64,000 bases of DNA from an uncultured Acidobacteriia bacterium (GTDB lineage Bacteria; Acidobacteriota; Terriglobia; Bryobacterales; Bryobacteraceae): NCBI GenBank assembly GCA_903851195.1, contig CAINNJ010000058.1, forward strand, positions 310,001 through 374,000, written 5' to 3'. The notes below the pieces were generated by a model, which searched no databases, was not told where the DNA came from, and saw nothing but the letters and a program-made list of their open reading frames with translations. The number at the start of each line of letters is the position of its first letter. The first letter of the stretch is position 1. The position numbers and the translations under genes were made by a program. This document shows, piece after piece, positions 24,953 through 33,162 of this stretch.

Positions 24953-25831
24953 ATGAAACGGCGACTGATCACGGTTATGTTATTTGCCCTCGTGTCCGCG
25001 GCGGCCTCGAGCACGGTTCTGTATAAGATCATTGCGGCCGGCACCCGGCAGCCGTCCCGGCCGGCGACCTCGAAGGTGTTAGTCGCCTCCCGCGATCTCA
25101 CTGCCGGGGCATTGCTCGGCGACGCCGATGTGGCCGAGGTCGAATGGCCCGCCATCACGGGCGCCCCGTGGCTCTGGCGCCGACAGGACGTGGTCGGCCG
25201 GGGTTTGCTCAGCGCGATCAACCGGAACGAGCCATTCGCCGAAAGCCGCCTGGCCGCCAAAGGCGCGGGCGCGGGGCTGGCGTCGTCCATCCCTCCCGGC
25301 ATGCGGGTTATCGCCGTCCATGTGGATGAACAGAGCGGACTGTCCCGCTTCATTCTTCCCGGCATGCACGTCGACGTAATCTCCACGGGAAACGCGGCCG
25401 GACCGGGCGGCGCGGGAATGTCGGCGCGAACGATTCTGCAGAACGTCACGGTGTTCACCGCCGGCGGGGACATCGAACGAGACGCCAAAGAGAAGCCGGC
25501 CGCCGTGCCGGCGTTCCATCTCCTGGTCACGCCGCAGCAGGCCGAGGTGCTCAGTCAGGCGGTGGCGCAGACCCGCATTGAACTGGTGTTGCGCAATCCG
25601 CTGGACAAAGGCAGTTTCCTTTCGGCGCTCCCCCCGGCCCAACTGGTCGCGGCCGACACGAGGATCCCGAAAGTCATCCGGACGGTCCTCAATACGCCGG
25701 TCCCTCCCAAGATCGTTCTCCCCGCCGCGCCGCCGCCCCAGGAGATCGCGCCGGTCGTGGAGGTGATTCACGGCAGCAAAAGGACGTTCGCCACTGTCGG
25801 CGATGCCGCAGGTCAGGATTCCAAAAAATGA
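24953..25831 (+). CDS. cpaB: Flp pilus assembly protein CpaB/RcpC
   Basis: 292 residues. N-terminal signal/anchor (MKRRLITVMLFALVSAAASSTVLY). A SAF-like domain follows at about 40-105 (VLVASRDLTAGALLGDADV, AEVEWPAIT, VGRGLLSAINRNEPFAESRL), then the CpaB-specific region (GMRVIAVHVDEQSGLSRFILPGMHVDVI...TILQNVTVFTAG). CpaB is a periplasmic/outer-membrane-associated component that works with the secretin CpaC in Tad machines. Its ATGA overlap with cpaC shows translational coupling. The C-terminal 60 residues are Pro-rich and not recognised. Confidence 0.9.
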   Translation: MKRRLITVMLFALVSAAASSTVLYKIIAAGTRQPSRPATSKVLVASRDLTAGALLGDADVAEVEWPAITGAPWLWRRQDVVGRGLLSAINRNEPFAESRLAAKGAGAGLASSIPPGMRVIAVHVDEQSGLSRFILPGMHVDVISTGNAAGPGGAGMSARTILQNVTVFTAGGDIERDAKEKPAAVPAFHLLVTPQQAEVLSQAVAQTRIELVLRNPLDKGSFLSALPPAQLVAADTRIPKVIRTVLNTPVPPKIVLPAAPPPQEIAPVVEVIHGSKRTFATVGDAAGQDSKK

Positions 25832-27252
25832 AAATCGTTTCCCTCATCGCCGCGCTGTCTTTGGGTGCGGGACCGCTGTCCGCCGCCGACAGCAAACAAA
25901 TCACCCTCACGGCGGGCAAGTCGTTCGTGATCGATACCGCCGCGGATCTCGAACGCGTCGCCGTCGCGACGGAAGACATTGTGGAAGCCGTCGCGGTGAC
26001 GAAGCGTGAGATCGTGCTGAACGGCAAGGCGCCGGGTGAAACGAGCGTGATCGTCTGGCTGCGCAACGGCGGCGCCCGGCAGTCTTACGACGTGCGGGTC
26101 GAGCCGTCGGCCGCGAAGGTGGAAATGCTCCGGCAGCGTTTAAAGACGGAGTTCGGCAGCGCGATCGAAGCCGATGTCGACGACAAGACGGTGCTGCTGC
26201 GCGGTCAGGTAAAAAATCAGGCGGAGGGCGAGAAAGCCATGGCGATCGCCGGCATTCTGGGCAAGCCGGTGAATCTGATGACGGTCGCCACCCCCCCGGC
26301 TGAACCGCAGGTCCTGCTGAAAGTGAGATTTGCGGACATCGATCGCACCGCCAGTATCGGTCTGGGCGCGAACCTCTTCAGCACCGGCGCCGGAAATACC
26401 TCCGGCAGCCTGACGACGCAGCAGTTCAGCGCTCCCACGCCGGGCGTCATCAACAAAGTCAATGAGACCTTCACGCTGTCCAATGCCCTGAACGTCTTTC
26501 TCTTCCGGCCGGACCTGAATCTGGGCGCCACCATCCAGGCTCTGGAAGCAAAAGGCCTGGTGCAGATTCTGGCCGAGCCCAACGTTCTGGCCACCGCCGG
26601 CAAGCAGGCGAGCTTTCTGGCCGGCGGCGAGTTTCCCTATCCGGTGGTGCAGAGTTCCGCGGCCGGCGCGAATAACGTCACCATCCTGTTTCGGGAGTTC
26701 GGTATCCGTCTCAACTTCACTCCGGCTGTCACCCCTCGCGGCACCATCCGGCTGGAGGTCGCTCCCGAGGTGAGTTCGCTCGACTACGCCAACGGCCTGA
26801 CGTATCAGGGATTCAACATCCCCGGCATCTCCGTGCGGCGTGTCAAAACCGAGATCGAACTGGAGAACAACCAGAGTTTCGCCATCGCCGGTCTGCTGGA
26901 TAACCGGGTCACCGAAAATCTGAGCAAGGTTCCGGGGCTGGGCAACATCCCGTTGTTGGGCAAGCTCTTCCAGTCGGAGTCGATCGTCAGAAACCATTCG
27001 GAACTCCTTGTGGTGGTCACTCCCGAACTGGTGCTGCCCATTCCCGCCGGGGCCGTTCCGCCGGCGGTCGCGATGCCGAAGGAATTCCTGAAAGGGGGCG
27101 CTTCAAGCTCGTTGCAGGCCAATCCGGCGGACGACCGGCCGCTTCCCGTGCTGCCGCAGGTGCCTTTCGTGCCGGCCGAAAAGAACTCCCCGGTGCAGCC
27201 GGCGCAGGATACCGCAGCCGGCCTGACCGGGCTTTTTAAAGAGAAAAAATAG
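25828..27252 (+). CDS. cpaC: Tad pilus secretin CpaC/RcpA
   Basis: 474 residues with a signal peptide (MKIVSLIAALSLGAGPLSAA). An N-terminal 'pilus-formation' domain (KQITLTAGKSFVIDTAADLERV, VIVWLRNGG) is followed by a BON-like segment (VDDKTVLLRGQVKNQAEGEKA) and the secretin core (about 165-395), including VQILAEPNVLATAGKQASFLAGGEFPYP and the closing VPGLGNIPLLGKLFQS, the signature of type II/III secretion-family secretins. It forms the outer-membrane channel for the Flp pilus. The C-terminal tail (about 410-474) is Pro/Ala-rich and low in complexity. Overlaps cpaB by 4 bases; 1 base separates it from the TadZ gene. Confidence 0.92.
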   Translation: MKIVSLIAALSLGAGPLSAADSKQITLTAGKSFVIDTAADLERVAVATEDIVEAVAVTKREIVLNGKAPGETSVIVWLRNGGARQSYDVRVEPSAAKVEMLRQRLKTEFGSAIEADVDDKTVLLRGQVKNQAEGEKAMAIAGILGKPVNLMTVATPPAEPQVLLKVRFADIDRTASIGLGANLFSTGAGNTSGSLTTQQFSAPTPGVINKVNETFTLSNALNVFLFRPDLNLGATIQALEAKGLVQILAEPNVLATAGKQASFLAGGEFPYPVVQSSAAGANNVTILFREFGIRLNFTPAVTPRGTIRLEVAPEVSSLDYANGLTYQGFNIPGISVRRVKTEIELENNQSFAIAGLLDNRVTENLSKVPGLGNIPLLGKLFQSESIVRNHSELLVVVTPELVLPIPAGAVPPAVAMPKEFLKGGASSSLQANPADDRPLPVLPQVPFVPAEKNSPVQPAQDTAAGLTGLFKEKK

Positions 27253-27253
27253 T

Positions 27254-28519
27254 ATGACGCCCACGATCTTAGTGCCAACGATCTTATCGGCTCACCCCAA
27301 CGCCGCAACGGACGCAGCGCCGGACATCGCCACGGATACCGCCACGGTCGTCGCCGTGGCCGACGCCAACCTGCGCGGCCAGATCTGTGAAGCGCTCCAG
27401 CGCATGGCGGTGCCCGTGGTCGAACCGAACTGCGCCGCCGGCACTATAGAGGATCTGCTGGCCTCGGTGGAACGTTTGCGGCCGGCGATTCTGATCCTCG
27501 GTTTGTCCGGTCTGCCGGGCGACCCGGCGGCGGCGCTGACGCGCCTTGCCCGCCTCGATTACCCGCCCCGCGTGATCGCGGTGAGCGACAGCGCGGACCC
27601 CGAACTGATTCTCAAAACCATGCGCGCCGGCGCCGCCGAGTTTATTTATCCTGCCTCCGGATCGGGCACTCTCGAGCCGGGCGCCGTGACGGACTCCCTC
27701 CGCCGGGTTCTCGCCGACTGCGAACGCTTCAGGCCGCAGGACCGGTCCTCCGGCACGGTGATCGGCTTCGTGTCGGCCAAGGGTGGTTGCGGCGCGACCA
27801 CGCTCGCCTGCCATGCCTCGGGATATCTGCGCCAGGCGGCAGGCAAAGACGTGCTGCTGGCGGACCTCGACTTCGCCTCCGGAATCATCGGAACCATCCT
27901 GCAGACGCCGGCGCGGTATACCGTGGACGACGCGTTGCAGAACCTGCACCGCATGGATCGGAAGCTCTGGAAGGCACTGGTCGGGACCACCGCCGCCGGG
28001 CTGGACGTGATGCCCGCGCCCGCCGACCAGCCCAGTCCCGTCCTGCCGGCGTCGCGCAAAATGCCGAAGATGCTCCGGTTCTGGCGGACGCACTACGATT
28101 TCACCATTCTCGACCTCGGTCACGGAACCACGCCCATGCTGCTCGACGTGCTCGATTCGCTCGACACGCTGGTGCTGGTGGCGACCCACGAACTGCCGGC
28201 GCTGCGCCAGGCGAGGCAGCTCATGCACTCGGCGCCTCTGCGGAACTTCGGCGCGAAGCGTCTGAAGCTGGTGATTAACCGGATGCCGCAACGAGCCCGG
28301 ATGCCGCTTCCCGAACTGGAGAAACTGATGGGCCACGAGATTCATTCCGTTCTCCCGAACGATTACGAGCGGCTGACCGAGGCGTACTCGGAGCCGCGGC
28401 TGCTGGGGGCCAACTGCGAACTCGGCACGCAGCTGGGCAGGTTCGCCGCCCGCCTCGCGGGTCTCGCGCCGGCGGAAAAGAAGCCGCGCCGGTTCTTCTC
28501 TTTCGGGAGGTCCGCATAA
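27254..28519 (+). CDS. cpaE: TadZ/CpaE-like ATPase of the Tad pilus
   Basis: 421 residues. The N-terminal 30-155 is receiver-like (VVAVADANLRGQICEALQ, ILILGLSGLPG) and lacks an obvious full phosphorylation set, as is common in CpaE. The C-terminal half is a MinD/ParA-type P-loop ATPase with the deviant Walker A K176GGCGATT (FVSAKGGCGATTLACH), a LLADLDF switch segment and FTILDLGHGTTPM. CpaE/TadZ localises the pilus machine, usually to the cell pole. Its TAA is directly followed by the ATG of cpaF. Confidence 0.88.
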   Translation: MTPTILVPTILSAHPNAATDAAPDIATDTATVVAVADANLRGQICEALQRMAVPVVEPNCAAGTIEDLLASVERLRPAILILGLSGLPGDPAAALTRLARLDYPPRVIAVSDSADPELILKTMRAGAAEFIYPASGSGTLEPGAVTDSLRRVLADCERFRPQDRSSGTVIGFVSAKGGCGATTLACHASGYLRQAAGKDVLLADLDFASGIIGTILQTPARYTVDDALQNLHRMDRKLWKALVGTTAAGLDVMPAPADQPSPVLPASRKMPKMLRFWRTHYDFTILDLGHGTTPMLLDVLDSLDTLVLVATHELPALRQARQLMHSAPLRNFGAKRLKLVINRMPQRARMPLPELEKLMGHEIHSVLPNDYERLTEAYSEPRLLGANCELGTQLGRFAARLAGLAPAEKKPRRFFSFGRSA

Positions 28520-29875
28520 ATGTCTTATCCGGGTCAGACGGGTCTGCAGGTCGCCTCGGAGAGCGACTGGGTGGACCGGATCATGGAGCCGCGAGCCGGG
28601 GGCGCCGACTATCAGGAACTGAAGTTCGCGCTCCACCGGAAACTGCTGGGCCGCGTGCATCTCGAAGCGGTCCTCGCGCTGCCGGAAGACCGGGTCCGGC
28701 GGGAAGTCCGCATCGCGCTCTCGCAGCTGCTCGACGAGGAGGAAGCGCTGCTGAACGCGGTGGAGAGGCAGCGCATCCTCGACGAAGTGCTCGATGAAGT
28801 GTTCGGCCTCGGGCCCCTCGAACCGCTGCTTGCCGACCCGACCATCTCCGACATTCTGGTGACCACGCCCAAACTGGTGTACGTGGAGCGCAGGGGGAAA
28901 CTCCAGCGCACCCCGGTCGAGTTCAAAGACGCCGCGCACGTGATCCGCATCATCGAGAAGATCGTGAGCCGGGTGGGGCGGCGCATCGACGAATCGTCGC
29001 CCATGGTGGATGCGCGCCTGCCCGACGGTTCCCGCGTGAATGCGGTGATCGCGCCGGTGGCGGTGGACGGGCCGATGCTGTCGATCCGGCGCTTCGGCAA
29101 GACACCGCTGCGGAGCGCCGACCTCGTTCGCAATCTGGCGTGGACCGCGGGCATGGCGGAACTGTTGCAGGCATGCGTCACGGCCCGGCTGAACATTGTC
29201 GTTTCCGGCGGCACCGGTGCGGGAAAAACCACTATTCTCAACGTGCTGTCCTCCTTCATTCCCGAAGACGAGCGCATCGTCACCATTGAGGATGCCGCCG
29301 AGTTGCGGCTGCAGCAGATCCACACGGCGCGCATGGAAACCCGCCCCGCCAACATCGAGGGCAACGGCGCCATTCATATCCGTCAGCTCGTCATCAACGC
29401 GCTGCGCATGCGGCCCGACCGGATTATCGTCGGCGAGGTGCGCGGGGAGGAGGCTCTCGACATGATGCAGGCCATGAACACCGGCCATGACGGCTCGCTC
29501 ACCACCATTCACTCCAACAGCCCGCGCGACGGCCTGTCGCGGCTCGAAGTGATGATGGGCATGGCGAACGCGAGCATGAGCGTGCACTCGATCCGCCAGC
29601 AGATCGTCTCGGCCGTCGATCTGTTCGTTCACGTGTCGCGCTTCAGCGACGGAACCCGCCGCGTCACGCACATCACGGAGTGTGTCGGCATGGAATCGGA
29701 CACCATCACCACGCAGGACATTTTCCTTTTCGAAAAGAAGGGCGTGCTCGCCAATGGCCGGGTGACGGGGCAGTTCCGGGCCACGGGTATCCGCCCGAAA
29801 TTCTGCGAGACGCTGCGGACCGCCGGCTTCAACCTGCCAGGCTCTCTGTTCCAGGCCGTTGTGGAGATCGGATAA
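28520..29875 (+). CDS. cpaF: Tad pilus secretion ATPase CpaF/TadA
   Basis: 451 residues of the type II/IV secretion ATPase family. Order: N-terminal region with [32 protein letters not shown] split over 71-101, [21 protein letters not shown], Walker [10 protein letters not shown] at 230-238, the Asp box ([12 protein letters not shown]), Walker B-like region ([12 protein letters not shown]) and the His box ([13 protein letters not shown]). It powers both extension and retraction of Flp pili. All motor motifs look intact. TadB follows after 6 bases. Confidence 0.93.
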   Translation: MSYPGQTGLQVASESDWVDRIMEPRAGGADYQELKFALHRKLLGRVHLEAVLALPEDRVRREVRIALSQLLDEEEALLNAVERQRILDEVLDEVFGLGPLEPLLADPTISDILVTTPKLVYVERRGKLQRTPVEFKDAAHVIRIIEKIVSRVGRRIDESSPMVDARLPDGSRVNAVIAPVAVDGPMLSIRRFGKTPLRSADLVRNLAWTAGMAELLQACVTARLNIVVSGGTGAGKTTILNVLSSFIPEDERIVTIEDAAELRLQQIHTARMETRPANIEGNGAIHIRQLVINALRMRPDRIIVGEVRGEEALDMMQAMNTGHDGSLTTIHSNSPRDGLSRLEVMMGMANASMSVHSIRQQIVSAVDLFVHVSRFSDGTRRVTHITECVGMESDTITTQDIFLFEKKGVLANGRVTGQFRATGIRPKFCETLRTAGFNLPGSLFQAVVEIG

Positions 29876-29881
29876 GCGCCC

Positions 29882-30904
29882 ATGCTGCTCTGGACTCTTC
29901 TGTTTGCCGCGTTCGCCGTGATTTTCGGGGCCGCCGCGCTGGTCTGGTGGCAGGTGGAGGCGAACCGCCGCTTGAGCCGCCTGATGGGCGGTATCGGCCC
30001 GCATGGCGGGACCTCGCAGGCAACGGCCGGGCTGCTGGCGGGCGCGCCCGCGTTGCAGGTGGAAGCGCCCGCGCAGCAGGCGGACGCGCTCAAGCTGCAG
30101 GCGGACGCGCTCAAGCAGCAGGCGGATGCGCTCAAGCTGCAGGTGGAAGCGCCCGCGCTGCCGGATACCGCCGTTGCGGCCGGCGCCCCGGCTTCCCGCT
30201 TCCTCAACCTGCGCTCCTGGTTGCTGACCATGGGAGCGGGCGCGGCGGGCTTCGCTCTGGGGCGATGGCTCGAAGGCATTCTCGGGCCTTCCGCGCCCTT
30301 TCTCGCGGCCGTCGTAATTGGGTCGCTCCCGCGTATGGCCCGGGCGAACTCCCGCGATAAAAAGCTCGCCGCCATGGAAGAGCAGTTTCCCGACGCGCTC
30401 GAATTTCTGGCCCGGTCGGTCCGTGCGGGAAATGCCTTTTCCGTTGGCCTCGAACTGCTGGCGGGTGAAATCGGCGATCCTCTCAAACCGGAGTTCCTGA
30501 AGCTGACCCGCGAAATGGCGCTCGGCGCCGGACTGGAGGAAGCCCTGTACCGGCTGATCGGGCGCGTGCCGCTGCCCGAAGTCCGATTCTTCGTCGCCGC
30601 CGTGCTGCTGCAACGCGAGACGGGGGGTAATCTGGGCGAGGTGCTCGGGAAGTTGGCCGTTTCCGTTCGTGAGCGCATGCAGTTGCGGGGAAAGGTGAGG
30701 GCGGCCAGCGGACAGGGTCGTTTGACGGCGCGGGTTCTGACGTGCCTGCCGGTGGCGACCATGATTCTGCTCAAACTGCTCTCGCCTGCCTATATCGACG
30801 CGATGACGGACAGTCCGGTGGGCCGGAACCTTCTCGCCGCGGCTGTCGTTTCGCAGCTTCTCGGCTATCTCGCGATGCAGCGGATTATCCGCATCGAGGT
30901 CTGA
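29882..30904 (+). CDS. tadB: Tad pilus inner-membrane protein TadB with expanded heptad linker
   Basis: 340 residues. An N-terminal membrane helix (LLWTLLFAAFAVIFGAAALVWW) is followed at about 57-93 by a stretch of seven-residue repeats (QVEAPAQ, QADALKL, QADALKQ, QADALKL, QVEAPAL) encoded by 21-bp tandem repeats. A second hydrophobic region (about 112-150) leads into the GspF-type domain (LEFLARSVRAGNAFSVGLELL...LQRETGGNLGEVLGKL) and two C-terminal membrane helices. TadB and TadC form the inner-membrane platform that CpaF acts on. The heptads could be a short coiled coil or simply a slippage-expanded linker; I know of no equivalent in standard TadB. Confidence 0.88.
   Translation: MLLWTLLFAAFAVIFGAAALVWWQVEANRRLSRLMGGIGPHGGTSQATAGLLAGAPALQVEAPAQQADALKLQADALKQQADALKLQVEAPALPDTAVAAGAPASRFLNLRSWLLTMGAGAAGFALGRWLEGILGPSAPFLAAVVIGSLPRMARANSRDKKLAAMEEQFPDALEFLARSVRAGNAFSVGLELLAGEIGDPLKPEFLKLTREMALGAGLEEALYRLIGRVPLPEVRFFVAAVLLQRETGGNLGEVLGKLAVSVRERMQLRGKVRAASGQGRLTARVLTCLPVATMILLKLLSPAYIDAMTDSPVGRNLLAAAVVSQLLGYLAMQRIIRIEV
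30056..30160 (+). repeat. Five 21-bp in-frame tandem repeats within tadB
   Basis: Units of 21 bp at 30056, 30077, 30098, 30119 and 30140. The three central copies are CAGGCGGACGCGCTCAAGCTG with 1-2 changes; the two outer copies are nearly identical to each other (CAGGTGGAAGCGCCCGCGCAG/CTG). The near-identity at DNA level shows recent expansion by slippage or unequal exchange. Being a multiple of three it keeps the frame. Confidence 0.95.
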
Positions 30905-30907
30905 AAC

Positions 30908-31858
30908 ATGGCACTTCCGATCGCTGTCGTTACCTTCCTGATCCTCGGTTCCATGATCGGGGTGTTCGGCTACCGGCGCTACGTCCTGGCAGGCCGCCTG
31001 TATGAAAACATCGATCCCGTGCCAACACTGCAGTCGCCGTCGCCCGATGCCGGAAGCCAGTCTTCCGGCGCCCTGCAGGGGCTGTATGCCGCGATTTTCC
31101 GGGCTGCGGCGGCCTTGGCGGGCAAACTTCCGCCGCCCTCCGGGGCGGCTTCCGCCCTGCAACTCAAATTGCTCGCGGCCGGCTACCGGGAGCCGAACGC
31201 CGTGACCATTCTCTACGGGCTGAAGCTGCTGGCGATGGGCGCGGTCACCCTGGCGATGCTGCTGCTCGAAACGCACTTCCCCGGCGCGCTGCTCCTGCGG
31301 CTCACCGGCATTGCGATCGGCCTTCTGGCCGGCTTCCGGCTGCCCGACTTTTTTCTCGCCAGACAAGTCACGCTCCGGCAAAAGAAACTCCGCGGAGCCT
31401 TGCCCGACGCCCTGGATCTGATTGTCGTCTGCGCCGAAGCCGGACTAACCATCGACCGTTCCTTCCGGAACGTGTCGCACCATCTCTCGATGGTGCATCC
31501 CGAACTTTGCGCGGAGTTCAGTCTCTTCACGGCGGAGGTCAGCGCCGGTCTGCGCCGGAAAGAGGCGCTCGAAGGCCTGGCCGTCCGTACTCAGGAACCG
31601 GAAATGAGAAAATTCGTCGCCGTTCTCTCCCAGGCGGACCGCTTCGGGACCAGCATGGCCGAAGCCCTCCGGACGCACGCCGAATACCTGCGCCGGCGGC
31701 GGCATCAGGAAGCCGAGGAGCGGGCCTCCAAGGTCGGCGTGAAACTCATTTTCCCGATCTTCTTTTTCATCATGCCCTGCATGATGCTGGTGACGGTCGG
31801 GCCCGCCGCCATCACCATTGCGAGTCAGATCACCGAGATCTTTTCCGGAGGCCGGTAA
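30908..31858 (+). CDS. tadC: Tad pilus inner-membrane protein TadC
   Basis: 316 residues. N-terminal membrane anchor (ALPIAVVTFLILGSMIGVFGY), a pair of hydrophobic helices (about 98-145), then the GspF-like domain ALPDALDLIVVCAEAGLTIDRSF, SAGLRRKEALEGLAVRTQEPEM, and DRFGTSMAEALRTHAEYLRRRR, ending in a hydrophobic helix (LIFPIFFFIMPCMMLVTVGPA). This is standard TadC. It partners TadB in the platform. Its TAA overlaps the next ATG by one base (TAATG). Confidence 0.92.
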   Translation: MALPIAVVTFLILGSMIGVFGYRRYVLAGRLYENIDPVPTLQSPSPDAGSQSSGALQGLYAAIFRAAAALAGKLPPPSGAASALQLKLLAAGYREPNAVTILYGLKLLAMGAVTLAMLLLETHFPGALLLRLTGIAIGLLAGFRLPDFFLARQVTLRQKKLRGALPDALDLIVVCAEAGLTIDRSFRNVSHHLSMVHPELCAEFSLFTAEVSAGLRRKEALEGLAVRTQEPEMRKFVAVLSQADRFGTSMAEALRTHAEYLRRRRHQEAEERASKVGVKLIFPIFFFIMPCMMLVTVGPAAITIASQITEIFSGGR

Positions 31859-32493
31859 TGCAGCGCACGGGCGCACCCTTTGTGGATTATTACGAGCTGA
31901 TGCAGATCAGCCCGAAAGCGCAGCAGGAGACCATCCAGCGCGTCTACCACATTCTGGCCGGCCGCTGCCATCCCGATAATCCGAACACCGGGGATCTGGA
32001 GCGGTTTCTCCGGCTGAAGCAGGCGTATGAAGTCCTGAGCTGTCCGGAACGGCGCGCCCGATACGACGACGAGTACAGCGTTCAGCAGACCCTTCCGGTG
32101 GAACTGTTTAACCTGCAGGATTTCGCCACGGGAATCGACGGCGAGGCCAACCGCCGGCTGGGCCTGCTGTGCCTGCTTTACGATCGCCGCCGCGTCAATC
32201 CCGAGGAGCCCGGCGTGTCGCTGCTGCAGCTGGAACAGATGATGGTCTCGGCGCGGGAGCATCTCCTGTTCACGGTCTGGTATCTGAAGGACAAGGCCTA
32301 TGTGCGCCAGACCGAAGACAGCAGCTATGCCATCACCAGCGCGGGTGTCGATCACGTGGAGCAGGGCTTGCCCCGCAACCGACTCTTGTACCGGCTGCTG
32401 AAAGAGGCCGAGGATGGTTCCGTTCGCTTTTCACCGCACACGCCGTTTACCGCGCCGCCGGTGCGCGCGGAAACTGAGCCCCAAAGAAACTGA
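31858..32493 (+). CDS. J-domain (DnaJ-like) protein embedded in the tad operon
   Basis: 211 residues from the ATG at 31858, fixed by the TAATG junction with tadC. Residues 8-70 are a J domain: VDYYELMQISPKAQQETIQ, then the diagnostic HPD (RCHPDNP), then FLRLKQAYEVLSCPERRARYDDEY. No zinc-finger or substrate domain of full DnaJ follows; the C-terminal 130 residues (NRRLGLLCLLYDRRRVNPEEPG, VSLLQLEQMMVSAREHLLFTVWYL, SSYAITSAGVDHVEQGL) look like a winged-helix fold. It probably recruits an Hsp70 partner through HPD or serves as a regulator. A J protein is not a standard Tad component. Its stop is inside a 16-bp tandem repeat. Confidence 0.8.
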   Translation: MQRTGAPFVDYYELMQISPKAQQETIQRVYHILAGRCHPDNPNTGDLERFLRLKQAYEVLSCPERRARYDDEYSVQQTLPVELFNLQDFATGIDGEANRRLGLLCLLYDRRRVNPEEPGVSLLQLEQMMVSAREHLLFTVWYLKDKAYVRQTEDSSYAITSAGVDHVEQGLPRNRLLYRLLKEAEDGSVRFSPHTPFTAPPVRAETEPQRN

Positions 32494-32545
32494 GCCCCAA
32501 AGAATCTGAGCAGCAAACAAAGCTGAGCCCCCAAAAAGCTGAGAT
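32470..32545 (+). repeat. Degenerate ~16-bp tandem repeats between the J-domain gene and the prepilin peptidase
   Basis: Two exact copies of GAAACTGAGCCCCAAA (32470-32485, 32486-32501), then GAATCTGAGCAGCAAA (32502-32517), then a longer diverged unit (32518-32535) and a partial one, each with a CTGAG core. The array covers the last codons and the TGA of the J-domain gene and runs to within about 10 bases of the next ATG. Every unit contains TGA in one frame. Confidence 0.9.
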
Positions 32546-32554
32546 GAATAACTT

Positions 32555-33091
32555 ATGATGCCCTTCGATTCCGCCACGCACACACTGGTTACAACGCTCG
32601 TCCTCGCCGCCGCGGTGACGGACCTGCACCGCCGCCGGATTCCAAACTGGCTCACTTTCTCAGGCGCGGCCGCCGGGCTGTTTCTGAACGCGATCACGTC
32701 CGGATGGGCCGGAGTGAAGAATTCCCTGCTGGGTATGATCCTGGGCTTCGGCTTTTACCTGCTGCTCTACAGCCTTCGCGCGATGGGAGCGGGAGACGTC
32801 AAACTCATGGCTGCCGTGGGAGCGATGGTAGGACCGGGACACTGGCTTCTGATATTCATGGCCAGCGCGGTGGCCGGGGGGGTGCTCGCGCTGCTCTGCG
32901 TGCTGTGGAAAGGGCGGCTCAAAACCACGCTCTGGAACACCTTCTTCCTCGTGCAGGAACTGGCGCATGGCAGAGCGCCCTTTCAGCGTCACAAACACCT
33001 GGATGTGAAGGACTCGCGCGCGCTCACCATGCCTCACGGAGTGGCCATCGCCGCGGGAACCATGGCGTGCCTGTCGCTCGCCGTGATTTGA
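32555..33091 (+). CDS. cpaA: Prepilin peptidase CpaA/TadV (A24 family)
   Basis: 178 residues, four or more hydrophobic helices. The two catalytic aspartates of the A24 aspartic peptidases are visible: D23 in VTDLHRRRIPNW and D81 in GAGDVKL. There is no N-methylase domain, as expected for the short TadV/CpaA type. It should cleave the Flp pilins and TadE-like pseudopilins. After the catalytic core, a C-terminal extension (LKTTLWNTFFLVQELAHGRAPFQRHKH) is typical of CpaA. The start is ATG-ATG at 32555; the region just before is repeat sequence, with no clear ribosome site. Confidence 0.9.
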   Translation: MMPFDSATHTLVTTLVLAAAVTDLHRRRIPNWLTFSGAAAGLFLNAITSGWAGVKNSLLGMILGFGFYLLLYSLRAMGAGDVKLMAAVGAMVGPGHWLLIFMASAVAGGVLALLCVLWKGRLKTTLWNTFFLVQELAHGRAPFQRHKHLDVKDSRALTMPHGVAIAAGTMACLSLAVI

Positions 33092-33117
33092 AGTTTTTCG
33101 GACCGCAACTGGCGAGC

Positions 33118-33140
33118 CCGGCCGGAAAATCTCCGGCCGG
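33118..33140. terminator. Hairpin between convergent cpaA and ThuA/EF-hand genes
   Basis: CCGGCCGGA (33118-33126) and TCCGGCCGG (33132-33140) form a perfect 9-bp stem around AAATC. It lies between two convergent stops (33091 and 33163), a usual terminator position, but has no T-tract on either side. Confidence 0.5.
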
Positions 33141-33162
33141 CCCCCTGCCACTCTCCGCCTTC

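Noticed and set aside
30056-30160. CRISPR-like array
   Set aside because: Repeats are contiguous, lack spacers and are in frame within tadB.
27284-31381. A very long antisense open frame (over 1360 codons) across the tad operon
   Set aside because: It crosses several intact tad genes, has Glu/Arg/Gln-rich low-complexity sequence and no domain. Its repeats mirror the tadB DNA repeats.
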